The notes under the pieces were generated by a model. The model was not told where the DNA came from and made no database searches. It worked only from the letters and a program-made list of their open reading frames with translations. Below are positions 8,772 through 17,806 of a stretch of DNA of 64,000 bases, piece after piece. Source of the stretch: Parathalassolituus penaei (GTDB lineage Bacteria; Pseudomonadota; Gammaproteobacteria; Pseudomonadales; Oceanobacteraceae); contig NZ_JAPNOA010000027.1 in the NCBI RefSeq assembly GCF_026626885.1, positions 26,794 through 90,793 on the forward strand. Reading direction: 5' to 3'. Within the stretch, counting starts at the first letter, position 1, and each line of letters starts with the position of its first letter. The position numbers and the translations under genes are program-made.

Positions 8772-9257
8772 TTATTCTTCCAGCAAGGAACGCAGCATCC
8801 AGGCGGTTTGCTCGTGTACGGTAATACGCTGGGTCAGCAGATCAGCGGTTGGCTCATCACTGGCTTCGTCAACCAGCTGGAACAGACTGCGTGCTGTACG
8901 GGCAGTGGCTTCGTGGCCCTGAGCCAGGATCGCCACCATTTCCAGTGCCTTGGGCGGCACTTCCGGCGCATCTGGCAGCGATGTCAGTTTGCCAAACTGT
9001 GAATAGGAGCCTGGGGCTTTATGGCCCAGCGAGCGAATACGTTCAGCAATCGGGTCAACGGCATTCCAGAGTTCTGTGTACTGCACCATAAACATGTCGT
9101 GCAGGCTGTTGAACATTGGCCCGGTGACGTTCCAGTGGAAGTTGTGAGTGGTCAGATACAGGGTGTAGGTATCGGCCAGCAAACGGCCCAGCCCGTCGGC
9201 AATCTGTTCGCGGTGCTCGTCGCTGATACCGATATTGATACTCATGGGTTTGGTCAT
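8772..9257 (-). CDS. dps: Dps-family DNA-binding ferritin
   Basis: 161 residues, the usual Dps size. The inter-subunit ferroxidase ligands are in the expected order: [10 protein letters not shown], then [24 protein letters not shown]. The C-terminal four-helix-bundle part, including [16 protein letters not shown], is complete. Dps forms a 12-mer that oxidises Fe2+ with peroxide, stores iron and can protect DNA. The N-terminal tail is short and not Lys-rich, so DNA binding by this member is uncertain. ATG 9257 is preceded by AGAGGAA; a second ATG 12 bases later is possible. The gene is alone, and its upstream region shares a 21-bp motif with the ZIP gene. Confidence 0.93.
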   Translation of the reverse strand: MTKPMSINIGISDEHREQIADGLGRLLADTYTLYLTTHNFHWNVTGPMFNSLHDMFMVQYTELWNAVDPIAERIRSLGHKAPGSYSQFGKLTSLPDAPEVPPKALEMVAILAQGHEATARTARSLFQLVDEASDEPTADLLTQRITVHEQTAWMLRSLLEE

Positions 9258-9328
9258 GGTCGAATTCCTCTGGTCAGAACAGGTTCTGGTGTCGTTGTTA
9301 TCGAAAGTCTCATTTGCAGGTGAGAGTA

Positions 9329-9349
9329 TTTTCTATTTATAGGCTGATT
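9329..9349 (-). promoter_or_regulatory. Upstream motif shared by dps and ZIP transporter (copy 1)
   Basis: Plus-strand TTTTCTATT, four bases (TATA), GGCTGATT. The same two blocks with the same four-base spacing recur at 10425-10445 before the ZIP gene, also on the strand opposite the gene. This copy ends 72 bases from the dps ATG. Shared layout suggests a common regulator; the regulator is not identified. Confidence 0.45.
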
Positions 9350-9407
9350 GGATCTCGCTTGTGTTGCGACAGGTCAGCATTGCAAGTTGGTTTCGGCAGT
9401 TGGGGAT

Positions 9408-10340
9408 TTATCCCAGTGTGGTATCCAGCACCATCATCAGACAGAATCCGGCCATCAATCCCAGGGTTGCCAGTGTCTGGTGGCCATTGCGATGGGTTTC
9501 CGGAATCACTTCGTGAGACACCACAAACAGCATGGCGCCCGCGGCAAGACCCAGCCCGATCGGGTAGGCGAACAGCCATCCACCGGCCAGACCAGCCCCC
9601 AACAGGGCACCAACAGGCTCCAGCAATCCACTGGCTCCTGCAACGACCACGGCTAACATCGGGGACATACCAACCGCTCGCAGGGTCAGGGCTACCGCCA
9701 GACCTTCGGGAATATCCTGCAGGGCAATTGCAGTGGCCAGCGGCAGGCCAACACTCATATCGCCCTGAGCAAAACTGACCCCAACTGCCATACCTTCCGG
9801 CAGGTTGTGAATGGCAATCGCCAGCACAAACAACCAGGCGCGATCACAGCGTTCATGGCCGGGGCCACAAGGGCCGGTATTGGTGTGTTCGTGGGGCGTC
9901 AGGTTATCAATCCCCAACATCAACGCCACACCAAAGGCCATTCCCAGAACCACCAGTGCGGCTCCGCCAACAGCCGAGCCGGTGATGGCTTCACCGGAAT
10001 CTAGCCCGGGCAGAATCAGTGAAAAACAGGAGGCTGCCAGCATCATGCCAGCGGCAAACCCCAGCATGACGTCTTCCGTAGACTGGCGAATGCCACGCAG
10101 AAAGAGAGCCGGAGCAGCGCCCAGTGTGGTGGCGAGAAAGCCGGCAGTGCCGCCCAGCAGTGCGTAACGACTAAAGCCGTCGGTGCTGCTGGCCAGTGAA
10201 TGCAACATACCCTGTAGTAACAGAATAATGGTCAGCACCAGAGCGGCCGCAAGGGCAATGCTGGTGCGTGGATGTTCAAACGCAGTGGCTCTAATGATGC
10301 TGAACCAGCTTTCGGATGGACTATTCAGAGTTGTCATCAC
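9408..10340 (-). CDS. ZIP-family divalent metal transporter
   Basis: 310 residues with about eight hydrophobic helices. The metal pathway motifs of ZIP proteins are visible: AIHNLPEGMAVGVSFAQG in one helix and ALQDIPEGLAVALTLRAVG in the next. A cytosolic loop between earlier helices carries HEHTNTGPCGPGHE, a His/Cys-rich stretch typical of the ZIP variable loop. These proteins import Zn2+ and often Fe2+ or Mn2+ across the inner membrane. The N-terminus is longer than in ZupT by roughly one helix. It stands alone; a motif shared with dps and an FNR-type palindrome lie upstream. Substrate is inferred at family level only. Confidence 0.88.
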   Translation of the reverse strand: MMTTLNSPSESWFSIIRATAFEHPRTSIALAAALVLTIILLLQGMLHSLASSTDGFSRYALLGGTAGFLATTLGAAPALFLRGIRQSTEDVMLGFAAGMMLAASCFSLILPGLDSGEAITGSAVGGAALVVLGMAFGVALMLGIDNLTPHEHTNTGPCGPGHERCDRAWLFVLAIAIHNLPEGMAVGVSFAQGDMSVGLPLATAIALQDIPEGLAVALTLRAVGMSPMLAVVVAGASGLLEPVGALLGAGLAGGWLFAYPIGLGLAAGAMLFVVSHEVIPETHRNGHQTLATLGLMAGFCLMMVLDTTLG

Positions 10341-10424
10341 AGGTGCTCCTTGGACCCTCTGAATTGACTATAGGAGATTCGAGAGTCGACAGAAAATCAG
10401 CATTTGTGATGACAGTAAAAGCTG

Positions 10425-10445
10425 TTTTCTATTAGCTGGCTGATT
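10425..10445 (-). promoter_or_regulatory. Upstream motif shared by dps and ZIP transporter (copy 2)
   Basis: Plus-strand TTTTCTATT, four bases (AGCT), GGCTGATT, 85 bases upstream of the ZIP ATG. Its right part also forms an inverted repeat with an upstream block: AAAATCAGC at 10393-10401 and GCTGATTTT at 10439-10447. Compare 9329-9349. Confidence 0.45.
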
Positions 10446-10459
10446 TTGATATATATCAA
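10446..10459. promoter_or_regulatory. FNR/Anr-type palindrome
   Basis: TTGAT-ATAT-ATCAA is a perfect match to the FNR/Anr consensus TTGAT-N4-ATCAA. It lies between the divergent ZIP gene (106 bases from its ATG) and fimT (163 bases from its ATG), so it could set oxygen response of either. The match is seen; binding is inferred. Confidence 0.55.
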
Positions 10460-10622
10460 TAGAACGTAAATAATCAGTTGTAAATCACATTCGGTAACAA
10501 TTGTGCAACGCCCGTTTATCCCAGTTTTTCCGCCTTATGACTGTTCTGTGATGCAGGTCCGTTGATCCGACAATCCGACCCCGACACAATCTCTGCATAG
10601 ATTGAACCTGATCACACCGTAA

Positions 10623-11201
10623 ATGGATGAACGCATCATGATTGCAATACCGACCCACAATTATCGGATCTTGAACCGCTGTCGCGGCTTTACTCTGATT
10701 GAGCTGATGACAGCTCTTGGGGTCTTCTCCATTTTGATTGCTGTTGGTGCTCCGGCACTCCGTACCTTTATTGAAAGCAATGCCCTGATTACCGAAACCA
10801 ATCGTGTCAACGGCCAGCTGGCATCGGTGCGTATGGAAGCAGTCAAACGCAACATGCAAACCATGCTATGCCCGAGCAGTAACGGTACTTCCTGCAATGC
10901 CAGTTCCTGGACTTCCGGCTGGATTGCCTTCAACGATGCCAACTCCGATGGCAAATTGGCCACTGACGGTACTGAAGCAGTATTCGCTGTTGGTGAAGCC
11001 GCCAAGGGTAATATTCGTATCGCCGGTAATACCGCACTGGCGACCTCTATTCGCTATAAGGCCGATGGCGCACTGCAAAGTGATGCCGGCACCGTCACCA
11101 TTTGTACGGTGGCCAGCGGTGTATCGCCTAATGCCAGGGTGATTTCCATGACTACCGGTGGTCGCACCCGCGTGGATTCCAGCACGGTAACTTGCCAGTG
11201 A
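10623..11201 (+). CDS. fimT: Type IV minor pilin FimT/FimU (GspH family)
   Basis: 192 residues with a type III (prepilin) signal: a basic leader ending RCRG, then FTLIELMTALGVFSILIAVG, where peptidase PilD would cut before Phe and E5 of the mature chain is present. The C-terminal part has cysteine pairs (CPSSNGTSC, TICTVA, VTCQ) as in GspH-type pseudopilins. FimU/FimT helps prime pilus assembly with PilV, PilW and PilX. The first gene of the minor-pilin operon. ATG 10623 and ATG 10638 are both in frame without a strong ribosome-binding site; either keeps the prepilin leader. Confidence 0.9.
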   Translation: MDERIMIAIPTHNYRILNRCRGFTLIELMTALGVFSILIAVGAPALRTFIESNALITETNRVNGQLASVRMEAVKRNMQTMLCPSSNGTSCNASSWTSGWIAFNDANSDGKLATDGTEAVFAVGEAAKGNIRIAGNTALATSIRYKADGALQSDAGTVTICTVASGVSPNARVISMTTGGRTRVDSSTVTCQ

Positions 11202-11209
11202 GAACTCTC

Positions 11210-11692
11210 ATGAAACGCTCAGTTGCTCTGGGGCAAAACCGTCTTCAGCGCGGTTTCAGTATGGTTGAAGTGATGGTATCCGTGGTGGTGCTGTCGGTTG
11301 GCTTGCTGGGAATGGCGGCCTTGCAGGCACGCTCGCTGCAGGAGAACCGCGGCGCTTATCTGCGCTCGCAGGGCAGTATTCTGGCCTATGACATCCTCGA
11401 ACGGATCCGTGCCAATAGTGATGCCGCGATTGCTGGGAAATACGACATGTCGATGGGCACGCGCAAATTCTCAACCGGTAACAGCATGGCTGACACCGAT
11501 CTTAAGGACTGGGTTGCCAACCTTACCAGCCTGCTGCCATCTGGCGATGGTTCAGTGGACTGCGACTCAAACGGCAACTGTACGGTGATCGTCCAGTGGT
11601 TTGATAACTCGGTCACTGAAGATGTCAATGAGGACGGAGTGGTGGATGACAAGGACAAGGTTACCTCCATCACCCTCGCGTCCACTCTGTGA
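11210..11692 (+). CDS. pilV: Type IV minor pilin PilV
   Basis: 160 residues from ATG 11210. The prepilin cleavage site is in QRGFSMVEVMVSVVVLSVG, with Glu at mature position 5. The following LGMAALQARSLQENRGAYLRS is typical of PilV/MshD-type minor pilins (the DUF1803-like N-terminal stretch with LQ...R). The C-terminal half has a small domain with a CDSNGNC loop and an Asp-rich segment. It belongs to the tip complex that starts pilus assembly and displays the adhesin. It follows fimT by eight bases; a TTG in frame 18 bases earlier overlaps fimT and is less likely. Confidence 0.9.
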   Translation: MKRSVALGQNRLQRGFSMVEVMVSVVVLSVGLLGMAALQARSLQENRGAYLRSQGSILAYDILERIRANSDAAIAGKYDMSMGTRKFSTGNSMADTDLKDWVANLTSLLPSGDGSVDCDSNGNCTVIVQWFDNSVTEDVNEDGVVDDKDKVTSITLASTL

Positions 11693-11705
11693 AGGAAATA
11701 AGGAC

Positions 11706-12755
11706 ATGACAGTGTTTTCTGACAAGTGGTCTGCGCGCGCAAAACAGTCGGGATTCTCGATGATCGAGTTGATGATCAGTATGGTCATCAGCCTGGTATT
11801 GATTGCCGGTGTGGTTTCGGTATTCCAGAGTAATAAACGTACCTATATCACCGGTGATGCCCTGGCCGAAATTCAGGAAAACGTGCGTATTGCCTATGAC
11901 TATATCGCCCGTGAAGTGCGAATGGCGGGATCGGGTTATTCCTGTCTGGCCAACGTAACTACCGTGCAGAACATGCTTAACTCTACTGATTTCGACTTTA
12001 ACTTTGCCCAGCCGCTGGAAGCTTACGATAACGGCAATAATCTGCCTGCTGCGCTATCGGGGGTGGTTAAATCCGGTACGGATGCACTGGTGGTGCGCGG
12101 AACTTATGGTGTCGGTGCCAAACTGGAAACCGAACTGGACAACCCGTCGGCCTCCTTGAAAGTAACCTCTATTGATCCTCCGCCAATGGGAGTGGATGAC
12201 ATTGTAGTGGTAACCGATTGCCGTACGGCATCCATTTTCCAGATCACCAACTTTTCAGGCAATGGTAACTCCGGTTCCGATAACGTGGTTCACAACACCG
12301 GTACCGGCACGCCGGGCAACCAGACCAAAAACTTTATTTATCCGTTCCAGGCTGGTGCCACGGTTATCAAGACTCGCACGATTGCCTATTACATCGGCAC
12401 CAACGCCAATGGTGAATCGGCGTTGTTCCAGCGCGCCACCGATCAGGGTAGCTCTGACACCATTGAAGTGGTTGAAGGCATCCAGGATATGCAGCTGACC
12501 TTTGGTGTGGATACCAATGATGACGGTTTACCGGAAGGTTATTACACCCCGACCCAGATTACCGATGGTTCGATTGGTGCTGAATGGTCGGATGCGATCA
12601 GCGCTCGTATCAATCTGCTGGTGCGCAGTATCGATGACAACGTGGTAGATAGTATTTCTTCCTACACCTTTAACGGCAAAACCATAACGCCGACCGACAA
12701 ACGAATGTACCGCGAAGTCAGCTTTGTGGTGGCCATTCGTGGTCGTTTGCAATAA
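11706..12755 (+). CDS. pilW: Type IV minor pilin PilW
   Basis: 349 residues from ATG 11706, preceded by AAGGA. The prepilin motif is KQSGFSMIELMISMVISLVL, and QENVRIAYDYIAREVRMAG after the helix is the hallmark of PilW. The C-terminal two thirds is a beta-rich domain with SIGAEWSDAISARINLLVRS near the end, also characteristic. PilW joins PilV and PilX in the minor-pilin complex below the tip adhesin. It follows pilV by 13 bases and precedes pilX by 11 bases. Nothing looks truncated. Confidence 0.93.
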   Translation: MTVFSDKWSARAKQSGFSMIELMISMVISLVLIAGVVSVFQSNKRTYITGDALAEIQENVRIAYDYIAREVRMAGSGYSCLANVTTVQNMLNSTDFDFNFAQPLEAYDNGNNLPAALSGVVKSGTDALVVRGTYGVGAKLETELDNPSASLKVTSIDPPPMGVDDIVVVTDCRTASIFQITNFSGNGNSGSDNVVHNTGTGTPGNQTKNFIYPFQAGATVIKTRTIAYYIGTNANGESALFQRATDQGSSDTIEVVEGIQDMQLTFGVDTNDDGLPEGYYTPTQITDGSIGAEWSDAISARINLLVRSIDDNVVDSISSYTFNGKTITPTDKRMYREVSFVVAIRGRLQ

Positions 12756-12766
12756 GGACCTGTGAC

Positions 12767-13387
12767 ATGAAAACAAATCGTTCATTGATGCAGGGTTCGG
12801 CCTTGATTATCAGCCTGGTGATGCTGGTGATCCTGACCTTGCTGGGTATTTCCGGGATCAAGAGTTCGACTCTGGAAATCCGGATGGCGGCCAACGCTGA
12901 AGACCGTAACCGTGCGTTCCAGGCGGCTGAATATGCCCTGAAAGTGGCTGAGGCAAAAGTTTCGGAAATGGTATCAAACGGTAACTACGCTACCTATTTT
13001 GGCAACAAGGCTTATCCCTGGTATTACAAAACCCTGACCATCAGCTCTGGTGGTGGTAACGGTGGTGACTGTTCAACCTCATTGCCATGGCTTACTGGTG
13101 TAGCGACCTGGGATAATTCCGATTCGATTGCTCTGACATCGGCTGAAAACGCACCGTTAAAACAACTCGGTCTGAGTCAGGTTCCACGTTATATGATCGG
13201 TTATGACAGTGAGGTGGATGAAACCAGCCCATGTTATGCCGACGTCAGCCCGGAAGGTTATTCCAATAGTATTGGTAGTGCTGGTGAGCCTCTGCATGTT
13301 GAGCGGTTCACTATCACCGTAATTGGTTACGGTGCACAGCCTAATACCCGTGTTCGCTTGCAAGCGACATTCAACGCGTTGCTGTAA
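12767..13387 (+). CDS. pilX: Type IV minor pilin PilX
   Basis: 206 residues. The N-terminus QGSALIISLVMLVILTLLGI is the PilX/PilA-like variant of the prepilin helix, and the following KSSTLEIRMAANAEDRNRAF with QAAEYALKVAE matches PilX (the AF-AAE-AL pattern). Unlike most pilins the cleavage site G is followed by Ser, and the mature Glu5 is replaced by a hydrophobic residue, as is usual in PilX. A cysteine pair (DCSTS, SPCYAD) may form a disulfide. It sits between pilW and the tip protein and is likely to bind it. Confidence 0.9.
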   Translation: MKTNRSLMQGSALIISLVMLVILTLLGISGIKSSTLEIRMAANAEDRNRAFQAAEYALKVAEAKVSEMVSNGNYATYFGNKAYPWYYKTLTISSGGGNGGDCSTSLPWLTGVATWDNSDSIALTSAENAPLKQLGLSQVPRYMIGYDSEVDETSPCYADVSPEGYSNSIGSAGEPLHVERFTITVIGYGAQPNTRVRLQATFNALL

Positions 13388-13401
13388 GGGAGAAGAGCGA
13401 T

Positions 13402-16266
13402 ATGCGTTATAAACAGATGGTATATAAATTCACAGCTTTTTTAATGGCAGTGGTATTTCCGTTACAGGTTCTGGCTGGGGCCTGTGACACCTTGGTGGCA
13501 GCCAGTGGGCCAATGCCGGGGGCTTTGGGGGTACTCAAGGACGGTACTATTACGGTTCAGTCTAACGGCGAGTCCAACTGTGCCATTCTGTTTGGTGGTA
13601 ATAGCACGGTCATTAATGCCCAGACAGGTAAATATACCACTCGTGGTACTGGCTGTTCGACGTCTTCCGGTGGCAAGGTTGCTGAGACCGGCGAATACCT
13701 GAATGCTTTGTCACCCATGTCATACACTGGCCCATCTGCCAATGCCGCAAAGGTTACTTACGCTAATAGTGGGGGTGTGATTAAATTCACCAGTAGCAGC
13801 GTTGAACATTCGTATGCGTTAAAGGACTCTTCAAGCAGCTCAAAATATCGTTGGTGTAAAAATGGCACCGGGAATGGTTGTGATAATAATCAGAAAGGTA
13901 GTGATTATATCGTTTATGATTCGCACCTTAATTCGGACTGGGGAACATTTCCTGTTTATGGGTCAACTAGGTTGACATTAACCAACGATGCTTTGACCAG
14001 TAAGAAAGTGTACCTTTCCAAGTCTGATACAGCATATCAGGATCTTTATGGGTACGAACTGGTTGATGTGAATACTGGTAATGAGGTCTACTTTAAATAT
14101 GACTCTGCTGCCAGTCCTTATAGAATTAGCAAGCTTCGTTTGTCTGCTGATAACGCAACGGTAACCTTTGAACCTGGCACGTATTACATCGGCACGCTCG
14201 AAACAACCAGCAAGTTTGTTATAAAAGTGGCATCCAGTGGTGGTGATGGCACTGGCAAGGTCAAGCTTTATGTCGACAATATGAGTATGAACAACCTTAA
14301 TGGAAGTTGCATTAACGTATCTTCTTGCCCATCTTCTGGTGTTCTGAATACAACGGCTGATGCTGAGCATCCTGAACGTCTTTATATCTATGTTCTGAGT
14401 AGTGACTTTACTCTGAATGACCGTGTGAGTATGGCTGCAGGTATTTATGTCCAAAAGGGTACCCTGACTATGGGCAACAACAATGCCACTTTTATTGGTG
14501 AAGCATTGGCCAAGAATATCTTGCTGCAAAACGGCGGATCCAGCAGTGATCCGATGGATATTATCTATAAGGACACTGGCATTTTCTCGAGTCTGTATTC
14601 CACCTCTAGCGTTACTACTGAAGTTATCAAGAAAGGCACCTACAGCCTGGCTGCTCCGGCCGTGCCACGTGAAACCACGTCTGGTAATCTGGTGTATGTG
14701 CCGTATCAGACTGATTATTATCTGAAGGATGACGGTTCCTATTCCTATTACGGTGGCCATCTGATGGCATTCAAGCTGAAAGCGGATGGCACTACGGAAA
14801 CGACGGCGCAATGGGATGCCGGTACCTTGATGACGGTTGCCCAACGTACCGATCGTTTGTATTCCATCAATAGCTCTGGTGCTCTTACGAAGTTCGCTTT
14901 ATTGGATAGCGCAGCATTCGGATCGACGTCACCAACGTCCGCCGAGATCATCAGCTATACCCTGAATCCGTCTTATACGGCTACCTTCCTGGGCAAGCGT
15001 GACCCGAATACCATGATTGGTCGGCCGTACAGCACCCAGCCAGTGATTGCCGAGAATCTCGGACAGGTGATGTTCCATACCGATGATGGTTTTCTGTATT
15101 CCGTTGATTCCACGACTGGTGAGCTGAAATGGGGCTTTATGCCTGGTGATCTGGTTGCGAGTTTGAAGGATTACGGTACTTTTTATAAAAGCCATGCGAT
15201 GGAAGGTCAGATTGCAGTTCAGGAATATACCTCCGGCGGTACCAAAAACGCCTATGTGGTGGGTTCGGCCAAGGGAGGGAGCATTCACTATGCATTGAAT
15301 GTTAGCAGTAGTGGAACGCTTACCAATCTATGGGCTGACTCTGCAGCTGGTTCTGTTCCACATCGTCCGGTTATCTTCCAGGTGGGTAGTACCTATTACG
15401 CACTGTATCTGACCGGCACCAACACCGTTAATGTTCGTGCTTTGACATCCGGTGCGACTGCCAAGCAGTACACATTGGCAACCGGTACATTAACCGCAGC
15501 GCCAATTGTTCTGGAATCCTTTGATACCTCTGGCAAAAACCGGGTACAGAATTTAACCATGTATGTGGGGGATGCCGACGGTAATGTCTATGAATACAAA
15601 ATTGCATCCGGTGGTAGTTTGATTAACAGCCCCTCCAAGGTGACCGTTGGCAATATGGGCACCACCAGTACGGTTGCGGACCCGGTGAAATACCTGCAAA
15701 CCGCGACGCTGGGGGGCTACGATTATGTAACGGCGCAGACGACCACCCGTTTGAAAACCTTCCGCTTGCCGAATTCCAGCACCTGGGCATCACGCTGGAT
15801 CAGCCGGGTCGGTGAGTCCGGTTCCTGGAGTGATTCCGGCACTTACACCAAGGAAACCCTGTTTACACCAAAAAGTGAGCATATTCAGAAGCTGCCAACG
15901 CTGGCCACAATCACCGATCAGGTAGAGATTGCTGAGAGTGTGGTGTTCCTGCCGGTACAGGTGGAAGAAACGTCTGGAACAGAGCAGGTCTGTAACGCCT
16001 ATTACTACCTGTACCGTCTGGATAAAGGTTATTTCCCATATAACACCCTGCACACCAAAACTCCGGTAACGGATAACGTGTTGGTGGGAACAGGTAAAGC
16101 CTATAAACCAAGTATCACCATTATTGGTGGTGAGGTGACTCTGGAAGGGCATAGTGAGAGAAATATCGATAAATCCGGTGTTACCAATCTGGGATTGGAC
16201 GATCCGTTTACTTTTACCAAGGGCGAAAATGGTATTTCTGGTTGGCGCGAGCTGTTGGACGAATAA
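13402..16266 (+). CDS. PilY1-like type IV pilus tip protein, mosaic
   Basis: 954 residues with a Sec signal (cleavage expected after VLA, residue 25). The position between pilX and pilE is that of pilY1. The C-terminal half (about 530-850) has propeller-like blades such as PVIAENLGQVMFHTDDGFLY and GDADGNVYEYKI, like the PilY1 beta-propeller, but the full Asp-rich calcium loop of Pseudomonas PilY1 is not found. The N-terminal half (about 30-400) is Ser/Thr/Asn-rich, with blocks such as MAAGIYVQKGTLTMGNNNATF that resemble MshQ-type surface proteins; this resemblance is an impression only. DNA at about 13780-14600 is clearly more AT-rich than the flanks. It probably sits at the pilus tip and binds surfaces. 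No lipobox is convincing. Confidence 0.75.
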   Translation: MRYKQMVYKFTAFLMAVVFPLQVLAGACDTLVAASGPMPGALGVLKDGTITVQSNGESNCAILFGGNSTVINAQTGKYTTRGTGCSTSSGGKVAETGEYLNALSPMSYTGPSANAAKVTYANSGGVIKFTSSSVEHSYALKDSSSSSKYRWCKNGTGNGCDNNQKGSDYIVYDSHLNSDWGTFPVYGSTRLTLTNDALTSKKVYLSKSDTAYQDLYGYELVDVNTGNEVYFKYDSAASPYRISKLRLSADNATVTFEPGTYYIGTLETTSKFVIKVASSGGDGTGKVKLYVDNMSMNNLNGSCINVSSCPSSGVLNTTADAEHPERLYIYVLSSDFTLNDRVSMAAGIYVQKGTLTMGNNNATFIGEALAKNILLQNGGSSSDPMDIIYKDTGIFSSLYSTSSVTTEVIKKGTYSLAAPAVPRETTSGNLVYVPYQTDYYLKDDGSYSYYGGHLMAFKLKADGTTETTAQWDAGTLMTVAQRTDRLYSINSSGALTKFALLDSAAFGSTSPTSAEIISYTLNPSYTATFLGKRDPNTMIGRPYSTQPVIAENLGQVMFHTDDGFLYSVDSTTGELKWGFMPGDLVASLKDYGTFYKSHAMEGQIAVQEYTSGGTKNAYVVGSAKGGSIHYALNVSSSGTLTNLWADSAAGSVPHRPVIFQVGSTYYALYLTGTNTVNVRALTSGATAKQYTLATGTLTAAPIVLESFDTSGKNRVQNLTMYVGDADGNVYEYKIASGGSLINSPSKVTVGNMGTTSTVADPVKYLQTATLGGYDYVTAQTTTRLKTFRLPNSSTWASRWISRVGESGSWSDSGTYTKETLFTPKSEHIQKLPTLATITDQVEIAESVVFLPVQVEETSGTEQVCNAYYYLYRLDKGYFPYNTLHTKTPVTDNVLVGTGKAYKPSITIIGGEVTLEGHSERNIDKSGVTNLGLDDPFTFTKGENGISGWRELLDE

Positions 16267-16298
16267 ATGTGACTATATCTCTGGTTAAGGAAAGCAGT

Positions 16299-16709
16299 AT
16301 GAGTAATCGGAAACCATTCCAGCTCCACCGGGGTTTTACCCTGGTGGAGCTGATGATTACAGTGGTGATTGTGTCGGTTTTATTCGGGGTGGCGATTCCT
16401 GGTTATCAAAACCAGATGGTCAAAACCAACCGTTCAGCAGCAGAAGGCTGTTTGCTGGAAACCGGGCAGTCACTGGAGCGTCGTTATGCGGGAGCTTCCA
16501 GTTACGCTGGCGCCATGCCTGCACTCGGATGTCAGACTGATCTGAAAGAGTATTACACCTTCAGCTCAACAATTGTGGCCCAGAGTTATACCCTCAAGGC
16601 AACGCCGCTGAAAGATACCCAGTGCGGGATTCTCACTTACAACAACGCCGGGGCCAAAGGTCTGGAGGCTAATGGCTCCATTACCGGGACTATGAGCGGT
16701 TGCTGGTAA
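16299..16709 (+). CDS. pilE: Type IV minor pilin PilE
   Basis: 136 residues from ATG 16299, with AAGGAAA upstream. The prepilin motif is HRGFTLVELMITVVIVSVLF, then GVAIPGYQNQMVKTNRSAAEGCLLE, the classic PilE minor-pilin start. Cysteines at C-terminal QCG and SGCW can close the D-loop. PilE here is the last gene of the operon and a minor pilin, not the major subunit. It follows the tip protein by 32 bases. Its 3' end overlaps the convergent AraC-type gene by 20 bases. Confidence 0.92.
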   Translation: MSNRKPFQLHRGFTLVELMITVVIVSVLFGVAIPGYQNQMVKTNRSAAEGCLLETGQSLERRYAGASSYAGAMPALGCQTDLKEYYTFSSTIVAQSYTLKATPLKDTQCGILTYNNAGAKGLEANGSITGTMSGCW

Positions 16710-17661
16710 TTGCTCCGTCTTTAATCCCTTCCTCAATGACAGCGGGCATATGCCCGCTGTCACTGCTATTACGATATTCACGCGGTGATACTCCCATCTG
16801 CCGTCGAAAAAATCGTGTGAAGTATGCCGGGTCGCTGTAACCCAGTTGATAGGCAATGCTGCTGACCGGTTGAACCGTGTAGTTCAGATAACGACAGGCT
16901 TCGACAATTACCCGCTCATGTACCAGCGACAGGGCGTTACGACGCGTGTGTGTCTGACAGATAGCATTCAGGTGGGCGGCGGATATGCCCAGCTCAGATG
17001 CGTAGTCTTCGACGGTTCGTTGCAAGGCATAGTCCCGGTTAATCAGGCTGGTAAAACGTTGCAACCATTGCAGCCCCCGTGAGGTGTCGTTGCCTGGTGC
17101 CTCTGTGACCTCTCGTGCCTGACGATAGAGCCGGATCGCACTCAGACGCACCCAGTTAAGCAGTGCCTGTGCTCGTAACTCGTCTGGTGGGGTGCTGTAT
17201 TCGTCATGCAGCTGTTTCAGTAGCAGCGCCAGTTCCTGTACTGCAGTGGCATCTTGCAGAACCCGGGTATGCAAGAACACGCTGGCAGCCTGTTCCATGC
17301 TGAGTTGCTCCAGCAAGCCATGTGATATCGACAGTACGTAGCCTTCAACATCTTCCGACCAGATAAAGTCATGCACACATAATTCGGCAATCACCAGGGC
17401 TGCAGGTGCCTGCACGTTGGTCTGACGACCATCGACCACCGCCTGGCCACTGCCGTGACTGACCAGAAATATCTGGGTTAATCCGCGATGTCGGTGTGGG
17501 CGAATCTTGAACTGATGCTGGCGGCTGCGCACGCTCAGGCGTTCGCAATGAAGCTGGTCGGTCCCGAAGCCGAGGCTGTTGTCTCCGTACTGATGTACGA
17601 CTGGAACCTGGTTACCGGGGGTTGCTGTACGTGGGCCTGCATTATCGGACTGCCGTGTCAT
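16690..17661 (-). CDS. AraC-family transcriptional regulator (PobR-like)
   Basis: 323 residues. The N-terminal half is a cupin-like sensing domain with RPHRHRGLTQIFLVSHGSG, and the C-terminal ~100 residues carry the double helix-turn-helix ending in GYSDPAYFTRFFRRQMGVSP, the AraC signature. Overall shape resembles PobR-type regulators of aromatic acid breakdown. It is divergent from ligAB with 145 bases between, so it most likely controls ligAB in response to an aromatic acid; this is inferred from position. The 3' end runs 20 bases into pilE on the other strand, an unusually tight junction. Confidence 0.88.
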   Translation of the reverse strand: MTRQSDNAGPRTATPGNQVPVVHQYGDNSLGFGTDQLHCERLSVRSRQHQFKIRPHRHRGLTQIFLVSHGSGQAVVDGRQTNVQAPAALVIAELCVHDFIWSEDVEGYVLSISHGLLEQLSMEQAASVFLHTRVLQDATAVQELALLLKQLHDEYSTPPDELRAQALLNWVRLSAIRLYRQAREVTEAPGNDTSRGLQWLQRFTSLINRDYALQRTVEDYASELGISAAHLNAICQTHTRRNALSLVHERVIVEACRYLNYTVQPVSSIAYQLGYSDPAYFTRFFRRQMGVSPREYRNSSDSGHMPAVIEEGIKDGAITSNRS

Positions 17662-17806
17662 ATTGCCATCTCTTGATCTGAGTCAGGGAATAATAGGCTT
17701 TTGAGTGGATCTGCGAAAAGTGCAATTTGTGCCGGGTTTATTCCATTCTTCAGTTGGCAGAAACCGGCAAGAATGGCCTCACAGAACAACAACAGAGGTA
17801 ACTGGC

